A stretch of 64,000 bases of DNA. It comes from Glaciihabitans sp. (GTDB lineage Bacteria > Actinomycetota > Actinomycetes > Actinomycetales > Microbacteriaceae). The notes under the pieces were generated by a model that did no database searches, was not told the DNA's origin, and was given only the letters and a program-made list of their open reading frames with translations. The DNA lies in assembly GCA_025463785.1 (NCBI GenBank), contig JAODBD010000005.1:310001-374000 (forward strand). The letters are read 5' to 3'. A program made the position numbers and the translations under genes. This document shows positions 35,234 to 44,623 of the stretch, piece by piece (position 1 is the first letter of the stretch; every line of letters begins with the position of its first letter).

Positions 35234-36751
35234 TCATCGGTGACGAATCCGTTCGATGGTCCACTCGAGCTCGCCCAGCGGATCCTCTTCTTCGACTGGC
35301 TCCACGGGTTCGCCCGAATTGTCGGCGCCGGCGGAACGGAGCGCCGCCAGGAATTCGGCAGACCACCGCGCGACGTCATTGCGCAGCACGAGCTTGCGCA
35401 TCGAGCGCATCCTGCGCTGCCGCTCGACGAGTGGCATCTCGGTTGCCTGCACAATGGCATCCTTCAGGCCGTCGATGTCGTGCGGGTTAATACGAAGTGA
35501 CCGGCGCAGTTCGTCGGATGCTCCGGTGAACTCGCTCAGCACCAGAACGCCGTCGTTGTCGAAGCGGCTGGCCACGTATTCCTTGGCGACGAGGTTCATG
35601 CCATCGCGCAGGGCCGTGACCAGCATGACGTCGGCCGCGAGGTACAGCGCCACCATCTCATCACGCGGGTAGCCGTGGTGGTGGTAGCTGATCGCCTGAT
35701 GGCTCATGGTGCCAAAATCGCCATTGATACGGCCGACGGTGAGCTCGATCTCATCCCGAAGCTGCATGTAGGCGGCGACCCGCTCGCGGCTCGGGTTCGC
35801 GACCTGCACGAGCGTGACATCCTGAACGTTCAGGCGACCCTCCTCGAGCAGCTCGCCGAACGCTTTCAGCCGGTGGCCGATGCCCTTCGTGTAGTCGAGG
35901 CGGTCGACGCCGAGCATGACGATCTTGGGATTGCCGAGACCGGCGCGAATCTCCTTCGCCCGCGCCTGGATCTCGGGTTTGCGTGCCAGCTCCTCGAACG
36001 CCGACGAGTCGATCGAGATCGGAAATGCCTTCGCAAGCACGCGCCGCGCCGGCGTCTCGGCCGTTCCCTCGCCCGGAACCTCGATGTACGGATACTTCGT
36101 GACGTACCCGAGAAGGCGCCGGGCCGCGCGCGAAAAATTGGCGGCATCCGCAACCCGCTGGAATCCGATGACGTCGGCGCCGAGCAGCCCATCGATGATC
36201 TGAGTGCGCCACGGCAGTTGCGAGTAGATGCCATAGGGCGGGAACGGGATGTGATTGAAGAACCCAATGGTGAGGTCGGGCCTCGCGGTACGCAGCATCT
36301 TCGGCACCAACTGCAGCTGGTAGTCCTGTACCCAGACCACCGCGCCCTGCGCAGCAACCGCGATCGCGGCATCCGCAAATCGCTGGTTCACCGCGACGTA
36401 GCTTTCCCACCACTCGCGGTGGTAGCTCGGCGGCGCAATGACGTCGTGATAGAGCGGCCAGAGCGTGTCGTTGGAGAAACCCTCGTAGTAGTTTTCGACG
36501 TCATCGGGGCTGAGAGCAACGGGGACGATCCGGATGCCGTCGCTCACAAACGGATCAAATTCGAGGTCTGGTTGCCCCGTCCAGCCCACCCACGCGCCGT
36601 CCGTCGCCCGCATGACAGGCTCGAGCGCAGTGACAAGACCGCCCGGAGAGTGCTGCCAGGATGCGTCACCGTTCGGTGCGATCACTCGGTCCACGGGCAG
36701 TCGATTCGATACGACGACGAAGTCGTAGCCACCGTGCTTCTGAGTAGTCAT
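35234..36751 (-). CDS. otsA: Trehalose-6-phosphate synthase
   Basis: 505 residues, GT20. VVSNRLPVD at the N-terminus, WVGWTGQP, WVQDYQLQLVPKMLR, GVDRLDYTKGIGHRLKAF and VTALRDGMNLVAKEYVAS are the UDP-glucose and glucose-6-phosphate binding regions. It makes trehalose-6-phosphate as an osmo- and stress-protectant precursor. It is the first gene of otsAB. Confidence 0.97.
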   Translation of the reverse strand: MTTQKHGGYDFVVVSNRLPVDRVIAPNGDASWQHSPGGLVTALEPVMRATDGAWVGWTGQPDLEFDPFVSDGIRIVPVALSPDDVENYYEGFSNDTLWPLYHDVIAPPSYHREWWESYVAVNQRFADAAIAVAAQGAVVWVQDYQLQLVPKMLRTARPDLTIGFFNHIPFPPYGIYSQLPWRTQIIDGLLGADVIGFQRVADAANFSRAARRLLGYVTKYPYIEVPGEGTAETPARRVLAKAFPISIDSSAFEELARKPEIQARAKEIRAGLGNPKIVMLGVDRLDYTKGIGHRLKAFGELLEEGRLNVQDVTLVQVANPSRERVAAYMQLRDEIELTVGRINGDFGTMSHQAISYHHHGYPRDEMVALYLAADVMLVTALRDGMNLVAKEYVASRFDNDGVLVLSEFTGASDELRRSLRINPHDIDGLKDAIVQATEMPLVERQRRMRSMRKLVLRNDVARWSAEFLAALRSAGADNSGEPVEPVEEEDPLGELEWTIERIRHR

Positions 36752-36832
36752 TGAGTATTCAACGCTACCAGCAGGTGGCGCACACCCTCGGGGCGGATGG
36801 CCTCCTCGCGTGCAACATCGAGGTCACGCCAT

Positions 36833-38575
36833 TCACGCCGTGGCGGGCACGAGGCCCAGCGCTCGAGCGCGGCGCACCCGTCGCACGGCGAGCAGTGCGA
36901 CGAGCAGGCTGCCTACGCCGAAGGCGACGAGCGCGAGCGCTGCACCAATGGCGTTGGTTGCGATGCCCGAGTTCGCGATGATGGCCTGCATCCCCTGTAC
37001 GCCATAGGTCAGCGGCAGGAACGGACTCACCACCTGGAACGGTTTCGCGAGCAACTGGATCGGATAGAGCCCACCGGTGGAGGTGATCTGAACTGCGAGC
37101 AGGAAGATCGACACCACAAGACCGGCTCGCCCGAGTCCGATGGTCAGCAGGTAGTGGAACGCGGTGAACGCGAGCGCCATGATCACCGCGAACAGAACGG
37201 TGGCGGGCAGGAGCGTCCAGCTCACGCCCACTGCGATATGCAGCAGGAGTACGAGCAGCAGGGCCTGGGCCGCCGTGACGATCGAGGCTCGGCCGATCGC
37301 GGCGAACACGAGCCGTCCGTTGCCCGCGGTCGATGACAGCGTGCGACGGCTGATCGGGCGCATCACGAGGAATACCGCGAGCGATCCGATCCAGAGGCCG
37401 AGCGGAATGAACAGGGTCGCGATGATCTGCCCCGGCGACGACACCTCATTCTTGCGGTCGACGGTGACACCGATCGGATTGGATGCCACATTCGCAGTCT
37501 GGGTAATCTGCGCCTTCGTGTACGTCGGCGCGCTGGCCGCTCCGCTCGAGAGCCCGGTCGCCAACGACTTCGCCCCGGACGAAAGTGACTTCGCCCCTGA
37601 GCTCAGTTTTGCGCCTCCGGTCGCGAGCGCCTGCGTCTTGCTCGCGAACGTGCCCGTGTTGCTGGCGAGCGCGTCGAAAGCAGAGCCGACGCCCGAGGTC
37701 ACCCTGGAGCCTCCGGCGGCAACTGCGGAGAGCGTGCCACTGTCAATCTCAACCGCCTGCATGAGCGCGGGATTCGACGGGTCGGCCGCGAGTGCCGCCA
37801 CATCCGACTTGAGTTTCGCCGAGTACTGGGACACCGCCGAGATGTACGGCTTCAGCGCCTGCGACTCCACCTTGGTCTTGGCCGTCTCGGTGCCCGCCTG
37901 CAACTGGCGTAGCCCGGACGGCACCTGTGAGGCTCCGCTGACATAGGAGCTCACTCCCGTCGAGAGGCTGTGCGCGCCGGACGCGATCCTGGATGCGCCA
38001 TCGGCGGCCTTGGCCAGCGAGCTGCTCACTCCCCCGATGCCGGAATAGATGCCAGCGATGTACTGCTTCGTGACGGCCTGGCCAAACGCGCCGGCAAGAC
38101 TGTCGCCCACCACCTGTGCGACCGAGCCGGTCAGATAGTTGTGGGAGTCATCCGTCGTGATCGACAGCTTCGCCTGAATGGGCGACTTCGAGGAGAGCGA
38201 GACGATCGACTTCGAGAAGTCCCTGGGAACCGTCAGCACTGCGTACACGGTTCCATCGGCAAGTTGTTTCTTCGCATCGGCGCTGTTCGTGATGGTCCAC
38301 TTGAAGCCAGCAGAGTTCTTGCCGGTCAGTTCGGTCACAAGTTGACGTCCCGCAAGCACCGGACTTTTGGTGCCGTCGGCGGCTGTCTGGGTGACCAGCT
38401 GGTCATTGTTGACGATGGCGGCCGGGATGTTGTTGATGCCGTGGCTCAGTTGCGAAACGGCTCCAATGAAGAGTCCCGCGAACGCGAGTGGCACGAGCAC
38501 GACGGCCCCGAGTGCTGCCCAGCGCAGCCAGGGACGGCGTAGCCAGCCACGGCGGGATGAAGTGTTTTGGCTCAC
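36833..38575 (-). CDS. YhgE/Pip family membrane protein
   Basis: 580 residues. One N-terminal helix (WAALGAVVLVPLAFAGLFIG) is followed by a long extracytoplasmic region with helical ASGA-rich repeats (ALATGGAKLSSGAKSLSSGA, about 300-345), then five or six C-terminal helices. This is the ABC2-type YhgE/Pip layout. The GTG start overlaps the MMPL stop by 4 bp. With the TetR gene it forms an export or cell-envelope operon. The exported compound is unknown; related loci move drugs or lipids. Confidence 0.9.
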   Translation of the reverse strand: MSQNTSSRRGWLRRPWLRWAALGAVVLVPLAFAGLFIGAVSQLSHGINNIPAAIVNNDQLVTQTAADGTKSPVLAGRQLVTELTGKNSAGFKWTITNSADAKKQLADGTVYAVLTVPRDFSKSIVSLSSKSPIQAKLSITTDDSHNYLTGSVAQVVGDSLAGAFGQAVTKQYIAGIYSGIGGVSSSLAKAADGASRIASGAHSLSTGVSSYVSGASQVPSGLRQLQAGTETAKTKVESQALKPYISAVSQYSAKLKSDVAALAADPSNPALMQAVEIDSGTLSAVAAGGSRVTSGVGSAFDALASNTGTFASKTQALATGGAKLSSGAKSLSSGAKSLATGLSSGAASAPTYTKAQITQTANVASNPIGVTVDRKNEVSSPGQIIATLFIPLGLWIGSLAVFLVMRPISRRTLSSTAGNGRLVFAAIGRASIVTAAQALLLVLLLHIAVGVSWTLLPATVLFAVIMALAFTAFHYLLTIGLGRAGLVVSIFLLAVQITSTGGLYPIQLLAKPFQVVSPFLPLTYGVQGMQAIIANSGIATNAIGAALALVAFGVGSLLVALLAVRRVRRARALGLVPATA

Positions 38576-41499
38576 GAGAGTGTGCCCTCTCTGTTCTGGT
38601 TGCCGGCAGCGTTTGCCACTGCGAGCGAATCAAGATCGATAGTGATGACTCGACGCGCTACCGTTGCCGCGTCGAAGTCGCGGGGCGCCATGGCGGTTCC
38701 CAGCACGATGGTGGTGGTCGCGGGCGCGAGCTGATCGAGAGCGCAGAGGAACCGGGCTTCCTCACGCGGGTCGGCGAAGGCATCCATGAGGTCGAGCATC
38801 ACGACGGGCGTGTGCTCGGCCAGCGCGACCGCGGACAAGGCCACGGCTCGCGGGAGTTGGTGCAACTGGTCAACGGTCGAGGTGCCCGCCACGACGTCCG
38901 CGCCGAGCACCGAGTTGATGCGCGCGAGCCAGGTGCGGGCGCGGCGATTGACCGTGAACGTCCGGTACCAAGGCTGGGTCATGCTCAGCCGTTCGACGAG
39001 TAGTTCACCGACGCCGACGCGAACCTCGGCGCGATCGGATCCGCCGATGTCTTCGAGGGCCACCATTCGAGCGACCTGCGCGCTCTCGGACGGCAGCGGA
39101 TGCCCGCCAACCTGGGCTCGCCCGCTCACCGGATCGAGGCGGCCGGCCAGCGTCGCCGCCAGCAGCTTGCGGTCGGTGCCGCTCCCGCTCGCGATCACGA
39201 TCGTGCCGGGCGGAACATGCAGGCTCACCGGACCAACCCGATGCAACCCGGAACCCGCGATCAGCTCGTCGGCCGTGATGACGTCGCCTTCGCACTGTCC
39301 GGCAGCCCAGCCGACCGCGGTGCGGTGGGCCCGCAGGCGCTCCCCCTCGATATCAACGTTCGGGAGAATGCGCGACAGCCACTTCGGCATCCACCAGGCG
39401 GCGCGGCCGAAGAGCGCCATCGCGGCAGGAACGAGCGTCATTCGCACGAGGAACGCGTCGGCCAGGATGCCAACGGCGAGACCCAGCGCGATCGCCTTGA
39501 TCACGCCGGTGCCCTCGGGAACGAACGAGGCGAACACGAAGAACATGATGAGCGCAGCCGCCGTGACGACGCGGGCGGCTCCGGAGAAACCGCGCACGAT
39601 GGCCTTCTTCGCGTCACCCGTGTGGACGTAGGTTTCGCGCATCCCGGAGACCAGAAAGACCTCATAGTCCATGGCAAGACCGAACAGGACGGCCATGAGG
39701 AGAATCGGCAGGAAGCTCAGAATCGGCCCCGGGATGACGCCAAGGGCGTCCGAGAGCCAGCCCCACTGGAAGATGGCGACCACAACCCCGAACGACGAGA
39801 GTACAGACAGCAGGAACCCGACCGCGGCCTTCACGGGGATCAGCACCGAGCGGAAAACCATCATCAGGAGCAGGATCGAGAGGCCAACCACGATGAGTCC
39901 GAACGGCACGAGGGCGCTGTTGAGCCTCGATGAAATGTCGATCTGAACTGCGGTTGCCCCGGTCACCTCGATGGGCGTCTGGTATTTCGCTTCGATGGTC
40001 GTCGACAACGCCCTGATGCGGTTGACGAGGGCAGTCGTGGTCGGGGAATCGGGCGCACTCTTCGGGATCACCTGAAGCACGGCGGTATCGAGCGAGGCGT
40101 TGGGCAGCCCCTGGCTCACATAGCTGACATCCGCGAGCTTCGACAGGTCGCTGCGGATCGAGGTCAGGTCGGCCGAGATCGCGTTGGTCTGGGTGATGTC
40201 GACGAGCACGATCAGCGGCCCGTTTCGACCCGCACCGAACCCCTGCGTAATCATGTCGTATGAGGTGCGCGTGGTCGATCCGACGGGCTGGCTCGACCCG
40301 GACGGCAGCGCGAGCTCGAGCGAGAACGCGGGGATCGCGAGCACTCCGAGCACAGCGACGACCGCAACCACGGCGACCACTGGGGCTTTCATGACGAGCG
40401 TCACCCAGCGCTGGCCGAGGCTACGCCTGGCCGTTGGAGCGCCATCGACCGCGTCGACCGCACGCCGATGCGCCCGCGAACCCGGCTTCGGGATGAGCCT
40501 GCCCTTCGCGAGACCCAGAATCGCCGGCAGCAGCGTTGTCGACGCGAGAATGGCCACCAACACACCCGCGGCCGCGGCGACTCCCATCGCGCTGAGGAAC
40601 GGGATGCCGACAACCAGCAGCCCGAGAAGCGCGATGATGACCGTGCCGCCCGCGAAGACGACAGCACTGCCCGCGGTCGCGACGGCCGTTGCCGCCGACT
40701 CTTCGGGCGTCATCCCGTTGGCCAATTGGTTTCGATGCCGCGACAGGATGAACAAGCCGTAGTCGATGCCGACGGCAAGCCCGATCATCAGCGCCAACAG
40801 CGGCGTTGAGCTTCCGATGACGGTGAACTTTGCGGCCGCGAGCACGCCACCCATGGTGACGCCGATCCCGAATATGGCCGTGAGGAGTGGCATCCCGGCG
40901 GCGAGCAGCGAGCCGAATGCGATGAACAGGACGATTCCCGCGAAGAGAACCCCGATGCCCTCGGTTGCCGAGATACCGAACGTCTGCTTCTGAAAGACGT
41001 TACCGCCGAAGCCGATCGTGAGCCCGGCCTTTGTCGCGATGGGCGAGAGCTTCGTGAGATCGGTGAGGGTGCTGGCTTTGACGTCGGATTCCTGCTGGGT
41101 GAACTGCACGGCGACGATCGCCGCCGTCTTGTTCGGTGACACGGCATCTGATGCGTACTTGCCGAACGGCGAGCTGGCGCTGTCGACCCCGGGGATGGCG
41201 CCCGCCTTCGTCACAAGCTCGTCGATTGCATCGCGGTACGGCTGGTTCGTGACCGAGGCGCCATCCGGTACCTGGACCACGATCTGTGCGCTGGCTCCCG
41301 CGGCCGACGGGAAGACCGCGGCGAGACGGTCGATCGCGTTCTGCGACTCGGTGCCCGGAATGGCGAAGGAGTCGTTGGTCTTGCCGCCGAGAGCGAGGCC
41401 GCCACCCAGCATCCCGATCACGATGATCAGCCAGACGGCGAGCAACCGCCACGGGTGACGAAACGAGAACCGGCCGAGCCGGTAGAGCAGAGTTGCCAT
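38572..41499 (-). CDS. MMPL/RND family transporter with a degenerate ABC-ATPase-like C-terminal domain
   Basis: 975 residues. The first 705 or so form a full MMPL transporter with twelve helices in two halves, two extracytoplasmic loops, and proton-relay-type segments such as GLAVGIDYGLFILSRHR and VLFGLAMDYEVFLVSGMRE. The last 230 or so are soluble: VSLHVPPGTIVIASGSGTDR looks like a broken Walker A (no GKS/T), and TPVVMLDLMDAFADPREEA resembles Walker B. ATP hydrolysis is therefore unlikely. The gene is coupled to YhgE downstream and preceded by TetR (37 bp). The domain may be a relic of the ATPases that accompany YhgE systems. Confidence 0.9.
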   Translation of the reverse strand: MATLLYRLGRFSFRHPWRLLAVWLIIVIGMLGGGLALGGKTNDSFAIPGTESQNAIDRLAAVFPSAAGASAQIVVQVPDGASVTNQPYRDAIDELVTKAGAIPGVDSASSPFGKYASDAVSPNKTAAIVAVQFTQQESDVKASTLTDLTKLSPIATKAGLTIGFGGNVFQKQTFGISATEGIGVLFAGIVLFIAFGSLLAAGMPLLTAIFGIGVTMGGVLAAAKFTVIGSSTPLLALMIGLAVGIDYGLFILSRHRNQLANGMTPEESAATAVATAGSAVVFAGGTVIIALLGLLVVGIPFLSAMGVAAAAGVLVAILASTTLLPAILGLAKGRLIPKPGSRAHRRAVDAVDGAPTARRSLGQRWVTLVMKAPVVAVVAVVAVLGVLAIPAFSLELALPSGSSQPVGSTTRTSYDMITQGFGAGRNGPLIVLVDITQTNAISADLTSIRSDLSKLADVSYVSQGLPNASLDTAVLQVIPKSAPDSPTTTALVNRIRALSTTIEAKYQTPIEVTGATAVQIDISSRLNSALVPFGLIVVGLSILLLMMVFRSVLIPVKAAVGFLLSVLSSFGVVVAIFQWGWLSDALGVIPGPILSFLPILLMAVLFGLAMDYEVFLVSGMRETYVHTGDAKKAIVRGFSGAARVVTAAALIMFFVFASFVPEGTGVIKAIALGLAVGILADAFLVRMTLVPAAMALFGRAAWWMPKWLSRILPNVDIEGERLRAHRTAVGWAAGQCEGDVITADELIAGSGLHRVGPVSLHVPPGTIVIASGSGTDRKLLAATLAGRLDPVSGRAQVGGHPLPSESAQVARMVALEDIGGSDRAEVRVGVGELLVERLSMTQPWYRTFTVNRRARTWLARINSVLGADVVAGTSTVDQLHQLPRAVALSAVALAEHTPVVMLDLMDAFADPREEARFLCALDQLAPATTTIVLGTAMAPRDFDAATVARRVITIDLDSLAVANAAGNQNREGTLS

Positions 41500-41536
41500 G
41501 AGGAGAGGTCCTGAAAGTTGGTGAGTGAGCCGGTGA

Positions 41537-42124
41537 TTAGGTAGTTGCCTGCGCAGAACGCAGTGAGACCGGCTCGAGCAGCTCGGTGACGATGGTGATC
41601 AGGGCAGTCCGTACCTCGATCTGGGCGGCCTCCCCGAATTGCTGGTCGCGGAGGGCGTCATCCTGTTTCGCAGAGAGCACATATGCCGCACCGCCGAGAG
41701 CGATCCCGAAGCGGAGGTGGTCTTCGACCGTGCCGACCGAGGAGGAGAAGAACGTTGCGAGCTTGACGACCATGGCGTTCGCGCGGTCGATCACCGGAAC
41801 ATCCTCAAGCCCCGGGCCCTGGTTGATGAACATGTGCACTTCGAGGCGGTGCGCGAGCAGGAAGTCGACGAACTGGACGATGAAGGCGTGCCGGTCATCC
41901 CTATCGGTCAGGGAGCCGCCGAGGGAGTCAAGGATGGCGTCCATGCGATCGATTGCGGGGCCGATAGCCGCCTGGAGCAGCGCCTCTTTGGAGTCGTAAT
42001 GGTAGAGCACGCTGGACTTGGAGAGGCCAGCGATTTCGGCGATGCGCTGAAGTGAAGTGCCTGCGTATCCGGCAACGGCAAATTCGGCGAGCGCAATGTC
42101 GCGGAGGTCGTCATGGGTTGACAT
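41537..42124 (-). CDS. TetR family transcriptional repressor
   Basis: About 195 residues from the ATG at 42124 (a GTG at 42133 is also in frame). The N-terminal HTH (LQRIAEIAGLSKSSVLYHYD) is typical, followed by a ligand-binding helical domain. Two near-identical palindromes lie 15-50 bp upstream and should be its operators. It is the first gene of the operon with MMPL and YhgE, which it presumably represses along with itself. Confidence 0.92.
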   Translation of the reverse strand: MSTHDDLRDIALAEFAVAGYAGTSLQRIAEIAGLSKSSVLYHYDSKEALLQAAIGPAIDRMDAILDSLGGSLTDRDDRHAFIVQFVDFLLAHRLEVHMFINQGPGLEDVPVIDRANAMVVKLATFFSSSVGTVEDHLRFGIALGGAAYVLSAKQDDALRDQQFGEAAQIEVRTALITIVTELLEPVSLRSAQATT

Positions 42125-42138
42125 GTAGTCCACGGTAA

Positions 42139-42173
42139 CTGACCGATCGGTCAGAGGCTGTCCGATCGGTCAG
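42139..42173. promoter_or_regulatory. Two TetR operator palindromes
   Basis: CTGACCGATCGGTCAG (42139-42154) is a perfect 16-bp palindrome. CTGTCCGATCGGTCAG (42158-42173) differs from it at one base. Centre-to-centre distance is 19 bp. They lie directly upstream of the TetR gene. Confidence 0.8.
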
Positions 42174-42218
42174 TTTGCCAGCTACCTGCCAGCGGTTTCG
42201 CAGGTTGGCGCGCGCCGA

Positions 42219-43397
42219 CTACCCCAGGAACGACAGCGCAAGCACGGCGAGGCCGACCGTAATCGGTACGACGATGAGCCCCAGCCCCGCGTACTTCCAC
42301 CAGGAGACCTGCACGTCCAGCGCGGCGAGGCGCTCCCGCCAGAGGAGGGTCGCGAGAGACGCCCACGGGGTGATCAGCGAGCCAGCGTTCACACCGATCA
42401 GCAGGGCCGCCAGGCGCAGCGGTCCTTCCGCGGTCGGCTCGAGCACGAGGTATGCGGGCAGGTTGTTGACGAGGTTGGCGGAGGCGACGCCGACTCCGGA
42501 CATCCTGAGCAGGGCCAGCGGGCCCGTGCCCGTTCCCGCGATCGAGCCGAGCAGCGGAGCGAGGCCGCGCGAGTGCGCCGTCTCGATGACAACGAAGAGG
42601 CCAGATGCCAGCAGCACCAGCTGCCAGGGCACCAGCCCGAACCGCACTGCGGAGCGTCGTCTCACGAGCGAGAATCCGACGAGGACGAGCGCAGCGATCA
42701 CCGCGGGAATCCAGACCGCAATGCCCGACACCAGCGCCGGGATGATCAGCACCACAACGATCGCAGACGCCCAGAGCAGCACGCGGTCATCCGGTGCTGT
42801 GCGGTCGGCGGCATCGAATCGCGCAAGCAGCGCCTTGCGATATATCAGGAACAGGATGACGCACGGCACCACGACCGCGACCGCGGCCGGCGCAAGCATG
42901 AGGGCCGCGAACTGCAGTGGCGAAACCCCCTGCAGCCGATCCGCCGCGAGCAGGTTGGTGAGATTCGACACGGGCAGAAGCAGCGACGCCGAGTTGGCGA
43001 GCCACACGGTTGTCAACGCAAACGGCATCACGGGAAGCCCAACGTGACGCGTGACCGCGATGACGACCGGAGTCAGGAGTACCGCAGTGGTGTCGAGCGA
43101 CAGGAAGATCGTGCTGGCCGTCGCGAGAATCACCACGAATAGCCAGAGGACCCACGCCCGCCCGAGCCCCCACGCGGCCAGACGTTCCGCGATAACGGCG
43201 AACAGCCCGGCTTCGGCCGCAAGCTCGGTGACGACGGTGATGCCGACCACGAAGAGCAGGATTGGCCAGACACGCTGGCCCAGAGCCAGGGCACTGGCCC
43301 CGGAAAGGAGGCCCGTCGCGACGGCAATCACCCCAAGGATCAACAGGCCAGCCCCGAGAAGTGCCGAACGCACCCGAGCCCCTTTCGACGATGTCAT
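42219..43397 (-). CDS. SLC13/ArsB-like anion permease
   Basis: 392 residues with ten or more helices. ASANLVNNLPAYLVLEP near residue 308 and TTVWLANSASLLLPVSNLTN near 135 are the paired discontinuous-helix motifs of the ArsB/NhaD/SLC13 group. It may export arsenite or carry another anion. No arsR, arsA or arsC gene is nearby, so an arsenic role is not supported by context. It stands alone. Confidence 0.82.
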   Translation of the reverse strand: MTSSKGARVRSALLGAGLLILGVIAVATGLLSGASALALGQRVWPILLFVVGITVVTELAAEAGLFAVIAERLAAWGLGRAWVLWLFVVILATASTIFLSLDTTAVLLTPVVIAVTRHVGLPVMPFALTTVWLANSASLLLPVSNLTNLLAADRLQGVSPLQFAALMLAPAAVAVVVPCVILFLIYRKALLARFDAADRTAPDDRVLLWASAIVVVLIIPALVSGIAVWIPAVIAALVLVGFSLVRRRSAVRFGLVPWQLVLLASGLFVVIETAHSRGLAPLLGSIAGTGTGPLALLRMSGVGVASANLVNNLPAYLVLEPTAEGPLRLAALLIGVNAGSLITPWASLATLLWRERLAALDVQVSWWKYAGLGLIVVPITVGLAVLALSFLG

Positions 43398-43426
43398 TCC
43401 ACTATGCCAGTGCCTAGACTTTTGCT

Positions 43427-43891
43427 ATGACTATCGACTTCGGGAGCACGTTGGTGCAGGCCGAGGGGATGACCGCAACGGGCATCCCCATTCCCGATTC
43501 TGTGGTCGCCGAGCTCGGCGGCACGAAGAACGCGGCGGTCGCGGTCCGGGTGCGCAAGGCATCCTCGGAAGACGACTGGTACAGCTACCGCATCTCGATT
43601 GCGACGCGCGATGGTCGGTACATCATGTCGTTCAGTTCGGCGAATCGAGCCGCCGCAGGACTCGTCGCCGGCGACATGCTCGACGTAGAAATTGAGCTTG
43701 ATGCCGCGCCTCGCACAATCGAAATTCCGGATGACCTGCGGGATGCCCTCACAGCATCCGGCGGTCTGGATCGCTTCCTTGCACTGTCCTACTCCCGACA
43801 ACGCGGCTACATTGAGCCGGTCGAGGCTGCCAAAGCGCCGGAGACCCGACAGCGACGGATCGAGAAGATTACCGACGAGTTCGTAGTCTGA
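43427..43891 (+). CDS. DUF1905/YdeI-OmpD-associated family protein
   Basis: 154 residues. An N-terminal DUF1905-like barrel (about 5-90, TGIPIPDSVVAELGGTKNAA) and a short C-terminal YdeI/OmpD-associated helical part (PDDLRDALTASGGLDRFLAL and SYSRQRGYIEPVEAAK). The function of the family is unknown. It is divergent from the permease gene. Confidence 0.82.
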   Translation: MTIDFGSTLVQAEGMTATGIPIPDSVVAELGGTKNAAVAVRVRKASSEDDWYSYRISIATRDGRYIMSFSSANRAAAGLVAGDMLDVEIELDAAPRTIEIPDDLRDALTASGGLDRFLALSYSRQRGYIEPVEAAKAPETRQRRIEKITDEFVV

Positions 43892-43974
43892 TTGATTCCT
43901 GAGTAGTTTCTATGGCGAGTCGCACGGTTTCGGCGCGCCGGGTAGCGTGGAGGAGCAAACCGAAGGAGCGACAG

Positions 43975-44166
43975 TTGCGGAAGTTCATTTTCAACGGCAG
44001 CATCATCAGCGCAATCTTCGGTGGCATCAGCGCCGTCAGGGCCACGAAAGACGGGCCACGAGACTGGCGCACCGTGCTCCTATGGATTAGCTGGCTTGCA
44101 ACAATCGCCAGTGCAATCGGCACGGTCGTGATCGACGCTCAACAGGCTGAACTGGAAGAGGACTAA
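43975..44166 (+). CDS. Small membrane protein
   Basis: 63 residues from a TTG at 43975 with GAAGGAG six bases upstream. A longer frame begins at 43912 but lacks a ribosome-binding site. Two weak hydrophobic segments (IISAIFGGISA and VLLWISWLATIASAIGTVVI). Unknown function. It lies 5 bp before the next membrane-protein gene and is probably co-transcribed with it. Confidence 0.6.
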   Translation: MRKFIFNGSIISAIFGGISAVRATKDGPRDWRTVLLWISWLATIASAIGTVVIDAQQAELEED

Positions 44167-44171
44167 CTATC

Positions 44172-44582
44172 ATGCGATTCATCCCAGGCGGATTCGGCTT
44201 TGCTGGCCAGATCTTTGGCGCCATAGCTGCTGGCCTTTTCTTCATCGTTGTCGTGATCGTCGTACTTGGCGTGTTGTTCGTGCTCGTGCGGTTCCTCATG
44301 GCCGCAACGCGCGCGGCAGATACGTACGTGCGAGTGCATGAAGTGCCGAAGGATGACACCGCCGTGACGGCTCCGGATGCGCCGACTGCGACGAGTCCGG
44401 CTGCAAAGATTCCGGTTGCGAAGACACCGGTTGCGCCCGCCCCCGATGCGAAAGCGTCGGCGACCACACCGCCAGTGCCGGCAGCGACGAGCACAAGTGC
44501 CGCGACGACTCCGCTGCCGACGGTGACGAAGCCCGTCACAAGGACGCCGCGCACCCCGAAGACGCCGCCGCCAGCGATCTAG
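44172..44582 (+). CDS. Membrane-anchored protein with Ala/Pro/Thr-rich tail
   Basis: 136 residues. One long hydrophobic helix (AIAAGLFFIVVVIVVLGVLF, about 17-42) is followed by a low-complexity Ala/Pro/Thr/Lys tail (AAKIPVAKTPVAPAPDAKAS) that is probably disordered. The tail has imperfect VAKTPVAPAP-type repeats. No enzymatic domain is present. Confidence 0.7.
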   Translation: MRFIPGGFGFAGQIFGAIAAGLFFIVVVIVVLGVLFVLVRFLMAATRAADTYVRVHEVPKDDTAVTAPDAPTATSPAAKIPVAKTPVAPAPDAKASATTPPVPAATSTSAATTPLPTVTKPVTRTPRTPKTPPPAI

Positions 44583-44623
44583 CGCCGAGCAGGCGGGCAG
44601 ACTCCAAAGCCAGCAGCGGCGGG

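Noticed and set aside
42184..42205. ACCTGC...GCAGGT as terminator of the SLC13-like gene
   Set aside because: Only a 6-bp stem with a 10-nt loop and no T run.
42219..43397. Arsenic resistance locus
   Set aside because: The permease is ArsB/SLC13-like, but no arsR, arsC or arsA gene is near and the TetR operators belong to the MMPL operon.
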